Numbered from the stretch's first letter, positions 12,102 to 24,379 are shown. The stretch: 64,000 nucleotides of DNA from Rhinopithecus roxellana (GCF_007565055.1 NC_044558.1:125166235-125230234), one strand, 5' to 3'. A program made the numbers and translations. Notes: generated from the sequence alone by a model not told the origin.

Positions 12102-12553
12102 AGAAATGGCTAATTGATAACTATTCAATGATTTCCTGGTGTTAAAGAAAAAAAAAAAGAGTCACAGATCTCACTTTAACTCAAAAGCTAGAAAGTATTA
12201 AGCTTAGGGAGGAAGACAGGTTGAAAACCAAGATAGGCCAAAAGTTAGGCCTCTTGTGCAAAATGGTTAGCCAAGCTAGAAATGCAAAGGAAAAGTTCTT
12301 GAAGGAAATTAAAAGTGAGATTCCAGTGAACACACATAAATGATAAGAAAGCAAACAGTCCTACGGCAGAAATGGAGAAAAAACTGAGTGGCCTGGATAG
12401 AATATCAAACCAACCACAACATTCCTTTAAACCAAAGCCTAATCCGGAGAAATGCCCTAACTCACTTTAATTCTGGAAGCCCAAGAGAGGTGAGGCATCA
12501 GCAGAAGGAAAGTTGGTAGCTAGCTGAGGTTGGTTCATGAGGTTTAAACAAAG
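12102..12553 (+). mobile_element. Tigger1, piece 2 of 5 (transposase N-terminal coding part)
   Basis: Resumes Tigger1 directly after the L1. It covers the start of the pogo-type transposase reading frame, including the DNA-binding region, around the phrase gaaaagttcttgaaggaaat near 12290. The frame is broken. It stops at 12553, where an LTR is inserted. Confidence 0.92.
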
Positions 12554-13011
12554 ATGCTGATGTAGGATTTTTGCTCCTTAGCTCAGCTAGGTTTGGGTTC
12601 TTGTCTAATGACCAGGAAAAATTAGGTCCATGGACACCAGAGGGTGAGTGTAGTAGAATTTATTAAGCAAAAGGAAGCTCTCAGGCAAACAGAGGGTCTT
12701 GAAAGTAGGTTTCTGGTTGCCCCACTGTGCAGCTGAATGCTAGGGTTTAAGGCACAAATTCCTGGTGGCTCCACCCCATCCTTCCAGTGTCCATGTGGGC
12801 TCTTAGACTGAGCTATTCCACGTTGATTTATTTCCTTTACTCTGTGTGTGTAAAGAAACAAAATGTTTCACTAAGGGGATTTTTAGGCAAGGCTCCTGTG
12901 CAAGTTCCCTTATCTGTACAAAGTATCTGCTGTAAGCACTTGTCTGGTGGGTCAGAGGTTCTCAGAGACCTTTCCCTTACTGTAGGCCTAAAGCAAGCTA
13001 ATTAACTCCTT
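12554..13011 (-). mobile_element. Solo LTR, ERV1-like, inserted in Tigger1
   Basis: About 458 bp interrupt Tigger1. On the minus strand it has an AATAAA (12658-12663 on +), then a CT-rich stretch and a phrase typical of the U5 end of ERV1 LTRs. An aaag flank on both sides may be a 4-bp target duplication. No internal viral sequence accompanies it, so it is a solo LTR. The family is not certain (MER4/LTR12-like group). Confidence 0.65.
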
Positions 13012-13613
13012 TAAAGCCATCTCTATAACATAAAAGTACAAAGTGAGGCAGCAAATGCTGATGTAGAAGATACAGCAGGTTATCCAGAAGATATAGGTAA
13101 GATTATTGATAAAGATGGCTATGCTAAACAAAAGATATTAAATGTAAAGGAAGTAGCCTAACATTGGAAAAAGATGCAATCTAGGACTTTTATAGCTGAG
13201 GATGAGAAATCAATGCTAGCTTCAAAGCTTTAAAAATCAGACTGAATCTCTTGTTAGTGACTAATGTAGCTGTAACTTTAAGTTGAAACCTATGACACTT
13301 TGCCATTCCAAAAATCCTAGGCCCCTTAAGAATTATGTTATACTATTTTTTTGTTTGTGCTCTATAAATGAATGGAACAACAAAGCATGGATATGAGCAT
13401 ATTTATATGTTTAGCATGGTTAACGGAATGTTTTAAACTCATCATTAAGACATGCTGCTCAGAAAAATATTCTTTTTAAAATATTACTGCTTACTGACAA
13501 ACACATAATCACTCAAGAGCTCTGATGGAAATGTACAAGAAGATCCATGTTGTTTTTATGCCTGCTAACACAACATCTACTTGGTAGCCCATGGCTCAAG
13601 AAATAATTTTGAC
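13012..13613 (+). mobile_element. Tigger1, piece 3 of 5 (transposase central part)
   Basis: Continues the transposase coding sequence through the DDE catalytic domain. The recognisable runs gatgtagaag near 13060 and atcctaggccccttaagaat near 13315 belong to it. Frameshifts and stops abolish the frame. An Alu cuts it at 13613. Confidence 0.93.
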
Positions 13614-13925
13614 GAGGCTCAGTGGCTCACATTCAGCACTTTGGGAGGCCGAGGTGGGTGGATCACCTGAGATCAGGAGTTCAAGACCAGCCTGGCCATT
13701 ATGGTGAAACCCCATCTCTACTAAAAATACAAAAATTAGCTGGGCGTAGTGTCGGGTGCCTGTAATACCAGCTGCTCAGGTGGTTGAGGCAGGAGAATCA
13801 CTCAAACCCAGGAGGCAGAGGTTGCAGTGAGCCGAGATCACGCCATTGCACTCCAGCCTGGGCAACAGAGTAAGACTCCGTCTCAAAAATAAGTAAGCAA
13901 ATAAATAAATATATACATAAATCAT
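13614..13925 (+). mobile_element. Alu element, slightly 5'-shortened
   Basis: Begins at gaggctcagtggctcac, lacking the usual first bases and a few bases of the left box. Both Alu monomers follow and an A-rich tail with AAATA units. The target duplication taattttgac is at 13604-13613 and 13926-13935, within Tigger1. Confidence 0.95.
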
Positions 13926-14617
13926 TAATTTTGACTTTCAAGTCTTATTATTTAAGAAATATGTTTGTAAGGCTATAACTGCCATATATAGTGATTCCTC
14001 TAATGCATCTAGGCAAAGTAAACATAAAGCTTTCTGGAAAGGCTACATCAGCCTAGATGACATTAAGAGGATCTGTGATTCATGAAACAAGGTAGAAATG
14101 TCAATGTTAACAGGAGATTGGAAGAAGCTGAATCCAACCCTCTGGAATGACTGTGATGGTTGCGATTCTTTAGTGGATTAAGGAACTACAGATGCAGTAA
14201 GAATAGCAAGAGAACTACGATAAAAATTGGAGCCTAAAGATGTTCACTAAATTGCTGCGATCACATAAAAAAATGTTAATGGAGAGTGGTTTGTTGAGAT
14301 GGAAGCTACTCCTGATGAAGATGCTGTGAAAATTGTTGAAATGACAAGAAATAGTTAAGAATGTTACACAAACTTGGCTGATAAAGTAGCAGCAGGATTG
14401 AAGAAAATTGACTCCCATTTGGAAAGCAGTCCTACTGTGGGTAAAAGACTACCAAACACCATTGCATGCTACAGAGAAATAAAAGAAGAGACAATCAATA
14501 CAGCAAACTTCATTGTTGTCTCCTTTTAAGAAATTGCCACAGCTGCCCAAACATTCAGCAACCACCTGTGTTCAGTCAGCAGCCATCAACATCAAAACAA
14601 AACTATCTGCTACCAAA
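13926..14617 (+). mobile_element. Tigger1, piece 4 of 5 (transposase C-terminal part)
   Basis: Resumes after the Alu with ttttgactttcaagtcttat and runs through the C-terminal transposase coding region to ctgctaccaaa at 14607-14617. There a 1.3-kb simple-sequence block begins. It includes the gaaattgccacagctgccca phrase near 14531. The frame is not intact. Confidence 0.93.
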
Positions 14618-14638
14618 TATATATATTTATATAAATAT
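14618..14638. repeat. Short TA-rich tract at the left edge of the purine block
   Basis: TATATA-type sequence directly between Tigger1 and the purine array. Confidence 0.9.
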
Positions 14639-15646
14639 AGAGAAGGAGAGAGGAGAAAAGAGAGAAGAGAGAGAAGGGAGAGAAGGAGAAGGGAGAGAAG
14701 GAGACAGGGGAGGAGAGAGAAAGAAGGAGGAAAGGAGAAAAGAGAGAAAGAGAGAAGAGAAAGAGAAAGAGAGAAAAGAAACAGAGAGAAAGAGAGGGGA
14801 GAGAGAAAGAGAAGAGAGAAAGAAGAGAGAAAGAGAGAGAAAGAGAACAGAGAAAGAGGGGATAGAAGAAAGAGAGAAGGAGAGAGAAGAGAGAAGAGAG
14901 AGAGGAGAGAGGGAGAGAAGGAGAAGAAGGAGGAGAGAGAACAAAAGAGAGAAGGAGAGAAAGGAGAGATAAAGAGAGAGGGGGGGAGCAGAGGAGGGGG
15001 GGGGAGGGGAGAGGGAGGGAGAGAAAGAGAGAGAGAGGGAGAACAACAGAGAGGGAGAGAGAGGAGAGGAGAGATAGGAGAGAAGGAGAAGAGAGGAGGA
15101 GAGAAGGGAAGAAAGAAGGAGAGGGAGAGAGAAGACAGAGGGAGAGAGAGAGGAGAGGGAGAGAGAAGACAGAGGGAGAGGGAGAGAGGGAGAGGTGAGG
15201 AGAGAAGAAAGCAGAAAGGGAGAGAAGGAGAGAGGGGAGGAGAGCAGAGAGAGGGGAGACAACGAGAGAGGGAAGAGAAGCAGAGAAGGAGAGGGGAGGA
15301 GAGAGAAGGGAGAAAGAGAAGGGGAGGGGGGGAGAAAAGAGGGAAGGAAAAAGGGAGAGAAAGAGAGAAGAGAGAGGGAGAGAAAGAGAGAGAAGAGAGA
15401 GGGGAGAGGAGACAGAAGAGAGGGATAGATAGAGGGAGAGAGAAAGGAGAGAGGAACAGAGAAAGGAGAGAGGAGAGAGGACAGAGAAAGGAGAGAGGGA
15501 CAGAGACAGGGAGAGGAGAGGGGAGGAGAAGGAGAGAGGGAGAGAGGACAGAGGAGAGAGAAAGGAGAGAGGGAGGAGAGAGGAGAGAGAGAGGAGAGAG
15601 GATAGGAGGAGAGGAGAAGGAGAGGAGAGAGAGGAGAGAGGAGAAG
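14639..15646 (+). repeat. About 1-kb GA-rich polypurine tract
   Basis: Some 1008 bases are almost entirely A and G on the + strand, with only scattered C or T (such as gagacag and gaacag). The array is made of irregular GAGA, GGAGA, GAAA and GGGAG units rather than one clean motif. It creates very long artificial open frames on both strands (Glu/Arg/Lys-rich on +, Ser/Leu/Pro-rich on -), which are not genes. Homopurine-homopyrimidine tracts of this length can form triplex (H-DNA) under supercoiling. Confidence 0.97.
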
Positions 15647-15929
15647 TATCGAATAGTTCGATTAGCAAAAGACTCAGATCTGATAAGATAAGTATGCAGT
15701 AATCGATAGATATAGATAGTATATCTAGATCATATAAGCATATATATTATAGAGTTAATAAATATCATCATATTATTATAGTAGTAATTTTAATTCTTAT
15801 ATTTATTTTATTTATATTAAATAGCACAAATATTATATTTTATTGCTTTATATTATATATAATCCCATATATTACATATTTTCATATATAATTTAATATT
15901 ACATTCATATATTATTATATATTATATAT
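15647..15929. repeat. AT-rich low-complexity tract
   Basis: Irregular ATAT, TATTATTA and GATAGATA-like sequence between the purine tract and the resumption of Tigger1. No coding content. Confidence 0.85.
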
Positions 15930-16170
15930 ATTTACGATTTGCTGGAGGCTCTGATGATTCTCAGCATTTTTAGCAATTAAGTCTTTTTTAACTAATGTAT
16001 ATACATTATGTTTTAGACATTATGTTATCGCAACCTTAATAGACAGTAGTATAAACATAACTTTTTATATACATTGGGAAACCAAAACGTTTGTATGGCT
16101 ACTTTTTTGAAATATTGTATTTATTCTGGTGGTCTGGATCTCAACCCACAATATCTCTGTGGTATGCCTC
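15930..16170 (+). mobile_element. Tigger1, piece 5 of 5 (3' end)
   Basis: Resumes with tttacgatttgctggaggct at 15931-15950 and continues through the 3' non-coding part to the terminal inverted repeat ending tggtatgcctc at 16160-16170. A TA target follows at 16171-16172. The five pieces add up to about 2.39 kb, close to the full Tigger1 length of about 2.4 kb. The element therefore arrived complete and was only interrupted, not truncated. Confidence 0.93.
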
Positions 16171-16349
16171 TACTAGCAAAACTAGTAGAAATACTTAAGT
16201 GTCATTGAAAAATTGGTCGAGGTGAGTGTGAAGTGTTGGAGAGTTAAAAATTCCATCTGCAACTTAGGTAAGTACTCATATTCTCATGCGTTTTATCTCC
16301 AGAGGCGCTACCAAGTTTTCACAGTGAAGAACACACAAAAAACAATAAA

Positions 16350-18211
16350 GTTGGTTTTAAGGCTAAGGGAGGGGAAAAATAACTGTTTTGAAAAACACCA
16401 GGAGAAAAGCAACCATTTTGAAATATACCCAAATAATGTGTTTGCTATAACAGAGTTCTGCCCTCCAAGAAAATGACTTTTCTAGAGCTTTAGTATACAT
16501 ACAGGAAGGATAATTTGACAATGCTACTCCTCTAGCCTTCTGTTTTCTCATAGGGAAGAAAATAAGAAGACTAAGAATATTTTTGGAAGCTTCCCGCCCA
16601 GGGACGCTGACATACCAAAAAAGGGAGATTAAATCATAAGATTGTAGAACATATCTCCTTCCCAATTTACTACCACATAAATTGGGCATCAATAAAATAA
16701 CACGGGGTTACAACTGAGAGAGCTACAAGACATAGACTGTATTTAAGGAGTTTCTAGGGAAACTTAAAGAAAACAGAGAAGACAAAACAAGGTCGCTAGA
16801 GGAATTTTAAGCCTTTGACATTATAGCAATAGTAAACATTAAAAGCAGCCTAATTTCCAGGTACACACAAAATCTCACCCAAAATACCTGTCTAATTCAG
16901 TTCATATTATCTGATACATGTCTGACTTTAATTTTAAAAAATGCAAAACTTGCTCAAAGTCAAGAAAAAGCACAGTATGAAGAAACAAATTAAACTCAGA
17001 TATGGTAGAAATTTTGGAATTATCAGAGAAACTAAACTATAATTGATATATTAAAATCTCTAGTAGAAAAAGAAGTAGTCAACATTCAGAACCAGATAGG
17101 TAATTAGAACAAAGAGATGGAAACAAAAAGTAAGAATCAAATAGAAGCACTAGAAATCAAAAACGTGGTAACAAAATGAAAAATGCTTTTCATGGGCTTA
17201 TAAATTTACTGAATACAGCAAAGTAGAGTCAGTGCCATAGAAAATATGTCAATAGAAACTTCAAAAACTGAAATGCAAAGAAAAAAAAGAATAAAAAATT
17301 AAGATCATTTAAGAACTGTGTGCCAATTGCAAAATATGCAATATATATATAATGTGAATAACAGAAGGAGGGAGAAAGAGCAAAGAGAGAGAAGAAATAT
17401 TGTCTGAGAATTTTCACAATTAATGTTGGAAACCAAACCACACATTCAGGAAGCTCAGGTTATACAATACAGAATAAATTTTTTAAAACCTCATAGGCAA
17501 AATCATATCCAAAACTGCAAAAAAAGGACAAAAACACAATTTTGAAGGAAGCAAGAGGGAAATAAAAAACACACCTACAAAAGAACAAGGAAAATAATTA
17601 CATAAGACTTCTCTTCAGAAATCATACAAACAAGAAGATAGAGTGAAATATTTAAAGTGTTAGGGAAAAAAATCCCTCCTACCTAGAAATCTCCAGTCAA
17701 TAAAATTATCCTTCATAGATGAATATAAAATAGAGATTTTCCAAATCAAAACTAGGGAAATTTGTTGCCAAGAGGCTTTCCTCAAAGAAACAGTAAAAGG
17801 AGTTCTTCTGAGAGAATAAAAATGATATTAGACAGAAACTGAATCTACACAAATAATAAAAGAAAATATTTTATCTTTATATTTTTAATTGATCTAACAG
17901 ACAGCAGTTTGAAGTCATAATATGAACGTTGTATTGAGTAATGAACATTTACAGATAAGTGAAAGTAAATATGGCACTCTCATAAGAGATGGGAGGATTA
18001 ATAATATTCTGTTTTAAGGTAATTTCATTGGTTGTAAACATGTATTGCAAATCTTATGCACACACTAAATTTTAAAAAGTAAGTGTAAAATTGATACACT
18101 AAAATAGGAGAGGAAATGGAATCATATAAAATGCCCAATTAAAACCACAAAGGGCAAAATAACAGGGAAGATTTAAGAGAAAACAAAGAACTAGATCAAC
18201 AAATAGAAAAC
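16350..18211 (+). mobile_element. Old L1 (L1M-like), piece 1: 5' region and ORF1 remnant
   Basis: Diverged L1 sequence in + orientation. An ORF1 remnant lies roughly at 16960-17870, with coiled-coil coding sequence followed by the RNA-binding domain region (around 17590-17830). The ORF1-ORF2 spacer follows to 18211. A full-length younger L1 then splits it, and the old element continues at 24442. No long frame is retained. 16173-16349 to its left is unassigned. Confidence 0.78.
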
Positions 18212-18780
18212 TGGGGGGAGAGGGGGGCGGAGCAAGATGGCCGAATAGGAACAGTTCCAGTTTCCAGCTCCCAGCGCGAGCTACACAGAAGACAGGTGAT
18301 TTCTGCATTTTCAACTGAGGTACTGGGTTTCTCTCACTAGGGAGTGCCGGACAATCGGTGCTGGTCAGCTGTTGCAGCCCGACCAGCCAGAGCTGAAGCA
18401 GGGCAAGGCATCCCCTCACCTGGGAAGCACAAGGGGGAAGGGAATCCCTTTTCCTAGCCAGGGGAACTGAGACACACAACACCTGGAAAATCGGGTAACT
18501 CCCACACCAATACTGTGCTTTAAGCAAACAGGCACACCAGGAGATTATATCCCACACCTGGCCAGGAGGGTCCCATGATTACGGAGCCTTCCTCATTGCT
18601 AGCACAGCAGTCTGCGATCTAACTGCAAGGCAGCAGCGAGGCTGGGGGAAGGGCTCATGCCATTGCTGAGACTTAAGTAGGTAAACAAAGCCCTGGGGAG
18701 ATTGAACTGGGTGGAGGTCAAAGCAGCTCAAGGAGGCCTGCCAGTCTCTGTAGACTCCACCTCTGGGGACAGGGCACAGC

Positions 18781-18811
<31 letters not shown>

Positions 18812-19276
18812 AAACAACAAAAGCAGCAGAAACCTCTGCAGACGCAAAAGACTCTGTCTGACAGCTTTGAAGAGAGCAGTGGATCTCCCAACATGGAGGA
18901 TGAGATCTGAGAACGGACAGACTGCCTGCTCAAGTGGGTCCCTGACCCCTGAGTAGCCCAACTGAGAGACATCCTCCACTAGGGGCAAGCCAACACTCCA
19001 CACCTCACATGGTGGAGTACACCCCTGAGAGGAAGCTTCCAAAGCAAGAATCAGACAGGTACACTCGCTGTTCAGCAGTATTCTATCTTCTACAGCCTCT
19101 GCTGCTGACACCCAGGCAAACAGCGTCTGGAGTGGACCTCAAGCAATCTCCAACAGACCTACAGCTGAGGGTCCTGACTGTTAGAAGGAAAACTATCAAA
19201 CAGGAAGGACACCCACACCAAAAGCCCATCAGTACGTCACCATCATCAATGACCAGAGGCAGATAAAACCACAAAG
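18212..19276 (+). promoter_or_regulatory. L1 5' UTR internal promoter (copy 1)
   Basis: GC-rich L1 5' UTR of about 1.06 kb that starts at the element's first bases, ahead of the YY1 core caagatggccg at 18233-18243. In L1 this site positions RNA polymerase II initiation at +1. The UTR carries an expanded CAA tract at about 18783-18815. Whether it is still active cannot be judged from sequence. Confidence 0.85.
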
Positions 19277-20343
19277 ATGGGGAAAAAGCAGGGCAGAAAA
19301 GCTGGAAATTCAAAACATAAGAGCGCATCTCCCCCTCCAAAGGAACGCAGCTCATCACCAGCAATGGATCAAAGCTAGACGGAGAATGACTTTGACGAGA
19401 TGAGAGAAGAAGGCTTCAGACCATCAAGCTTCTCAGAGTTAAAGGAGAAATTACGTACCCATTGCAAAGAAACTAAAAATCTTGAAAAAAAGTGGAAGAA
19501 TTGATAACCAGAATAATTAATGGAGAGAAGGCCGTAAACAAACTGACAGAGACGAAAACCATGACACAAGAAATACGTGACAAATGCACAAGCTTCAGTA
19601 ACCGACTCGATCAACTGGAAGAAACAGTGTCAGCGATTGAGGATCAAATGAATGAAATGAAGCGAGAAGAGAAGTCTAAAGAAAAAAGAAGAAAAAGAAA
19701 TGAACAAAGCCTGCAAGAAGTATGAGATTATGTAAAAAGACCAAATCTACATGTGTTTGGGGTGCCTGAAAGTGAGGGAGAAAATGGAACCAAGTTGAAA
19801 AACACTCTTCAGGATATCATCCAGGAGAACTTCCCCAACCAAGTAAGGTAGGCCAACATTCAAATTCAGGAAATACAGAGAACGCCACAAAGATACTCCT
19901 CCAGAAGAGCAACTCCCAGATATATAATTGCCAGATTCACCAAAGTTGAAATGAAGGAAAAAATCTTAAGGGCAGCCGGAGAGAATGGTCGGGTTACCCA
20001 CAAAGGAAAGCCCATCAGACTAACAGCAGATCTCTTGGCAGAAACTCTACAAGCCAGAAGAGAGTGGGGGCCAATATTCAACATTCTTAAAGAAAAGAAT
20101 TTTAAACCCGGAATTTCATATCCAGCCAAACTAAGTTTCATAAGTGAAGGAGAAATAAAATCCTTTACAGAAAAGCAAATGCTTAGAGATTTTGTCACCA
20201 CCAGGCCTCCCTTACAAGAGACACTGAAGGAAGCACTAAATATGGAAAGGAACAACCGGTACCAGCCAAAAACATGCCAAAATGTAAAGACCATCGAGGC
20301 TAGGAAGAAACTGCATCAACTAACCAGCAAAATAACCAATTAA
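19277..20343 (+). pseudogene. L1 ORF1 pseudogene (copy 1)
   Basis: The ATG at 19277 opens the canonical ORF1, an RNA-binding coiled-coil trimer protein that packages L1 RNA. Only about 33 codons precede a TAG at 19376-19378, which replaces a Trp codon. A 1-bp deletion near 19489 shifts the frame, and a TGA at 19723-19725 replaces another Trp. The last 130 codons (RRM and C-terminal domains, 19951-20343) are open. The natural TAA is at 20341-20343, seven bases before ORF2. Confidence 0.95.
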
Positions 20344-20350
20344 TATCATA

Positions 20351-23300
20351 ATGGCAGGATCAAGTTCATACATAACAATATTAACCTTAAATGTTAATGG
20401 ACTAAATGCTCCAATGAAAAGACACAGACTGGCAAACTGGATAAAGAGTCAAGACCCATCAGTCTGCTGTATTCAGGAGACCCATCTCACATGCAGAGAC
20501 ATACATAGGCTCAAAATAAAGGGATGGAGGAAGATCTACCAAGCAAATGGAGAACAAAAAAAAGCAGGGGTTGCAATCCTAGTCTCTGATAAAATAGACT
20601 TTAAACCATCAAAGATCAAAAGAGACAAAGAAGGCCATTACATAATGGTAAAGGGATCAATTCAACAGGAAGAACTAACTCTCCTAAATATATATGAACC
20701 CAATACAGAAGCACCCAGATTCATAAAGCAAGTCCTTAGAGACTTACAAAGAGACTTAGACTCCTATACAATAGTAATGGGAGACTTCAACACCCCACTG
20801 TCAACATTAGACAGATCAACAAGACAGAAAGTTAACAAGGATATCCAGGAATTGAACTCATCTCTGCACGAAGCAGACCTAATAGACATCTACAGAACTC
20901 TCCACCCCAAATCAACAGAATATACATTCTTCTCAGCACCACATCACACTTATTCCAAAATTGACCACCTAATTGAAAGTAAAGCACTCCTCAGCAAATG
21001 TAAAAGAACAGAAATTAAAACAAACTGTCTCTCAGACCACAGTGCAATCACACTAGAACTCAGGACTAAGAAACTCAATCAAATCCACTCAACTACACGG
21101 AAACTGAACAAGCTGCTCCTGAATGACTACTGGGTACATAACAAAATGAAGGCAGAAATAAAGATGTTCTTTGAAACCAATGAGAACAAAGATACAACAT
21201 ACCAGAATCTCTGGGACACATTTAAAGCAGTGTGTGGAGGGAAATTTATAGCACTAAATGCCCACAAGAGAAAGCAGGAAAGATCTAAAATTGACAATCT
21301 AACATCACAATTAAAAGAACTAGAGAGGCAAGAGCAAACACATTCAAAAGCTAGCAGAAGGCAAGAAATAACTAAGATCAGAGCAGAACTGAAGGAGATA
21401 GAGACCCAAAAACCCTCCAAAAAAATCAATGAATCCAGGAGTTGGTTTTTTGAAAAGATCAACAAAATTGTTAGACTGCTAGCAAGACTACTAAAGAAAA
21501 GAGAGAAGAATCAAATAGACGCAATAAAAAATGATAAAGGGGATATCACCACTGACCCCACAGAAATACAAACTACCATCAGAGAATACTACAAACACCT
21601 CTACACAAATCTACTAGAAAACCTAGAAGAAATGGATAATTTCCTGGACACTTACATCATCCCAAGACTAAACCAGGAAGAAGCTGAATCCCTGAATAGA
21701 CCAATAACAGGGTCTGAAATTGAGGCAGTAATTAATAGCCTACCAACCAAAAAAAGTCCAGGACCAGATGGATTCACAGCTGAATTCTACCAGAGGTACA
21801 AGGAGGAGCTGGTACCATTCCTTCTGAAACTATTCCAATCAATAGAAAAAGAGGGAATCCTCCCTAACTCATTTTATGAGGCCAACATCATCCTGATACC
21901 AAACCCTGGCAGAGACACAACAAAAAAAGAAAATTTTAGACCAGTATCCCTGATAAACATTGATGCAGAAATCTTCAATAAAATACTGGCAAACCGGATC
22001 CAGCAGCACATCAAAAAGCTTATCCACCATGATCAAGTGGGCTTCATCCCTGGGATGCAAGGCTGATTCAACATATGCAAATCAATAAACTTAATCCAGC
22101 ATATAAATAGAACCAAAGACAAGAACCACATGATTATCTCAATAGATGCAGAAAAGGCCTTTGACAAAATTCAACAGCCCTTCATGCTAAAAATTCTCAA
22201 TAAATTCGGTATTGATGGAACGTATCTCAAAATAATAAGAGCTATTTATGACAAACCCACAGCCAATATCATACTGAATGGGAAAAAACTGGAAAAATTC
22301 CCTTTGAAACCTGGCACAAGACAGGGATGCCCTCTCTCACCACTCCTATTCAACATGGTGTTGGAAGTTCTGGCTAGGGCAATCAGGCAAGAGAAAGAAA
22401 TCAAGGGTATTCAGTTAGGAAAAGAAGAAGTCAAATGGTCCCTGTTTGCAGATGAAATGATTGTATATTTAGAAAATCCCATTGTCTCAGCCCAAAATCT
22501 CCTTAAGCTGATAAGAAACTTCAGCAAAGTCTCAGGACACAAAATTATAGTGCAAAAATCACAAGCATTCTTATACACCAGTAACAGAGAAACTGAGAGC
22601 CAAATTATGAGTGAACTTCCATTCACAATTGCTTCAAATAGAATAAAATACCTAGGAATCCATCTTACAAGGGATGTCATGGACCTCTTCAAGGAGAACT
22701 ACAAACCACTGCTCAGTGAAATAAAAGAGGACACAAACAAATGGAAGAACATACCATGCTCATGGATAGGAAGAATCAATATCGTGAAAACGGTCATACA
22801 GCCCAAGGTAATTTATAGATTCAATGCCATCCCCATCATGTTACCAATGAGTTTCTTCACTGAACTGGAAAAAATGGCTTTAAAGTTCATATGTAATCAA
22901 AAAAGAGCCTGCATTGCCAAGACAATCCTAAGTTAAAAGAACAAAGCTGGAGGCATCATGCTACCTGACTTCAAACTATACCACAAGGCTACAGTAACCA
23001 AAACAGCATGGTACTGGTACCAAAACAGAGATATAGACCAATGGAACAGAACAGGGTCCTCAGAAATAATACCACACATCTACAGCCATCTGATCTTTGA
23101 CAAACCTGAGAAAAACAAGAAATGGGAAAGGATTCCCTATTTAATTAATGGTGCTGGGAAAACTGGCTAGCCATAAGTAGAAAGCTGAAACTGGATCCTT
23201 TCCTTACTTCTTATACGAAAATTAATTCAAGATGGATTAGAGACTTAAATGTTAGACCTAATACCATAAAAACCCTAGAAGAAAACCTAGGGAATACCAT

Positions 23301-24275
23301 TCAGGACATAGGCAAGGGCAAGGACTTCATGTCAAAACACCAAAAGCAATGGCAACAAAAGCCAAAATTGACAAATGGGATCTAATTAAACTAAAGAGCT
23401 TCTGCACAGCAAAAGAAACTATCATCAGAGTGAACAGGCAACTTACAGAATGGGAGAAAATTTTTGCAGTCTACTCATCAGACAAAGGGCTAATATCCAG
23501 AACCTACAAAGAACTCAAACAAATTTACAAGAAAAAAACAAACAACCTCATCAAAAAGTGGGCAAAGGATATGAACAAACATTTCTCAAAAGAAGACATT
23601 CATACAGCCAACAGACACATGAAAAAATGCTCATCATCACTCACCATCAGAGAAATGCAAATCAAAACCACAATGAGATACCATCTCACACCAGTTAGAA
23701 TGGCAATCATGAAAAAGTCAGGAAACAACAGGTGCTGGAGAGGATGTGGAGAAATAGGAACACTTTTACACTGTTGGTGGGATTGTAAACTAGTTCAACC
23801 ATTATGGAAAACAGTATGGCGATTCCTCAAGGATCTAGAACTAGAAATACCATATGACCCAGCCATCCCATTACTGGGGATATACCCAAAGGATTATAAA
23901 TCATGCAGCTATAAAGATACATGCACACGTATGTGTATTGCGGCACTATTCACAATAGCAAAGACTTGGAATCAACCCAAATGTCCATCTGTGACAGACT
24001 GGATTAAGAAAATGTGGCACATATACACCATGGAATACTATGCAGCCATAAAAAAGGATGAGTTTGCGTCCTTTGTAGGCACATGGATGCAGCTGGAAAC
24101 CATCATTCTTAGCAAACTATCACAAGAACAGAAAACCAAACACCGCATGTTCTCACTCATAGGTGGGAACCGAACAATGAGATCACTTGGACTCGGGAAG
24201 GGGAACATCACACACCAGGGCCTATCACGGGGAGGGGGGGGAGTGGGGAGGGATTGCATTGGGAGTTATACCTGA
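20351..24275 (+). pseudogene. L1 ORF2 pseudogene (endonuclease / reverse transcriptase, copy 1)
   Basis: The ATG at 20351 starts ORF2. The first 571 codons are open and include an intact-looking AP-type endonuclease (IQETH, GDFNTP and SDH motifs) and the early RT domain. Lesions follow. Trp-to-TGA at 22064-22066, Gln-to-TAA at 22934-22936, and 1-bp deletions near 23124 and 23331. In the RT active site the FADD motif reads FADE (GAT GAA at 22451-22456), changing a catalytic Asp. The C-terminal Cys-rich motif (CWRGC...HCWWDC) is present. The normal stop after IGGN is lost (TGA to CGA), so the last frame runs 32 codons into the 3' UTR, to 24275. Confidence 0.96.
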
Positions 24276-24379
24276 TGTAAATGACGAGTTGATGGGTGTA
24301 ACACACCAACATGGCACAAGTATACGTATGTAGCAAACCTGCACGTTATGCACATGTACCCCAGAACTTCAAGTATAAT

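Larger units (their letters stand above)
10844..16170 (+). pseudogene. Tigger1 transposase pseudogene (pogo/mariner class), interrupted
   Basis: The former transposase frame is spread over 12102-12553, 13012-13613 and 13926-14617. The protein belonged to the pogo-like DDE transposases, which cut and paste at TA sites. The copy is dead: stops and frameshifts accompany three insertions inside or beside the frame and the simple-sequence block near its C-terminal end. Confidence 0.85.

Noticed and set aside
14466..15691. Very long overlapping open frames (up to 392 codons) on both strands
   Set aside because: They arise because a nearly pure A/G strand cannot spell stops in some frames. The products are monotonous Arg/Glu/Lys or Ser/Leu/Pro and overlap on both strands.
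18099..18557. 152-codon minus-strand frame
   Set aside because: It is antisense to the L1 5' UTR and crosses the insertion boundary. It is a shadow of the L1.
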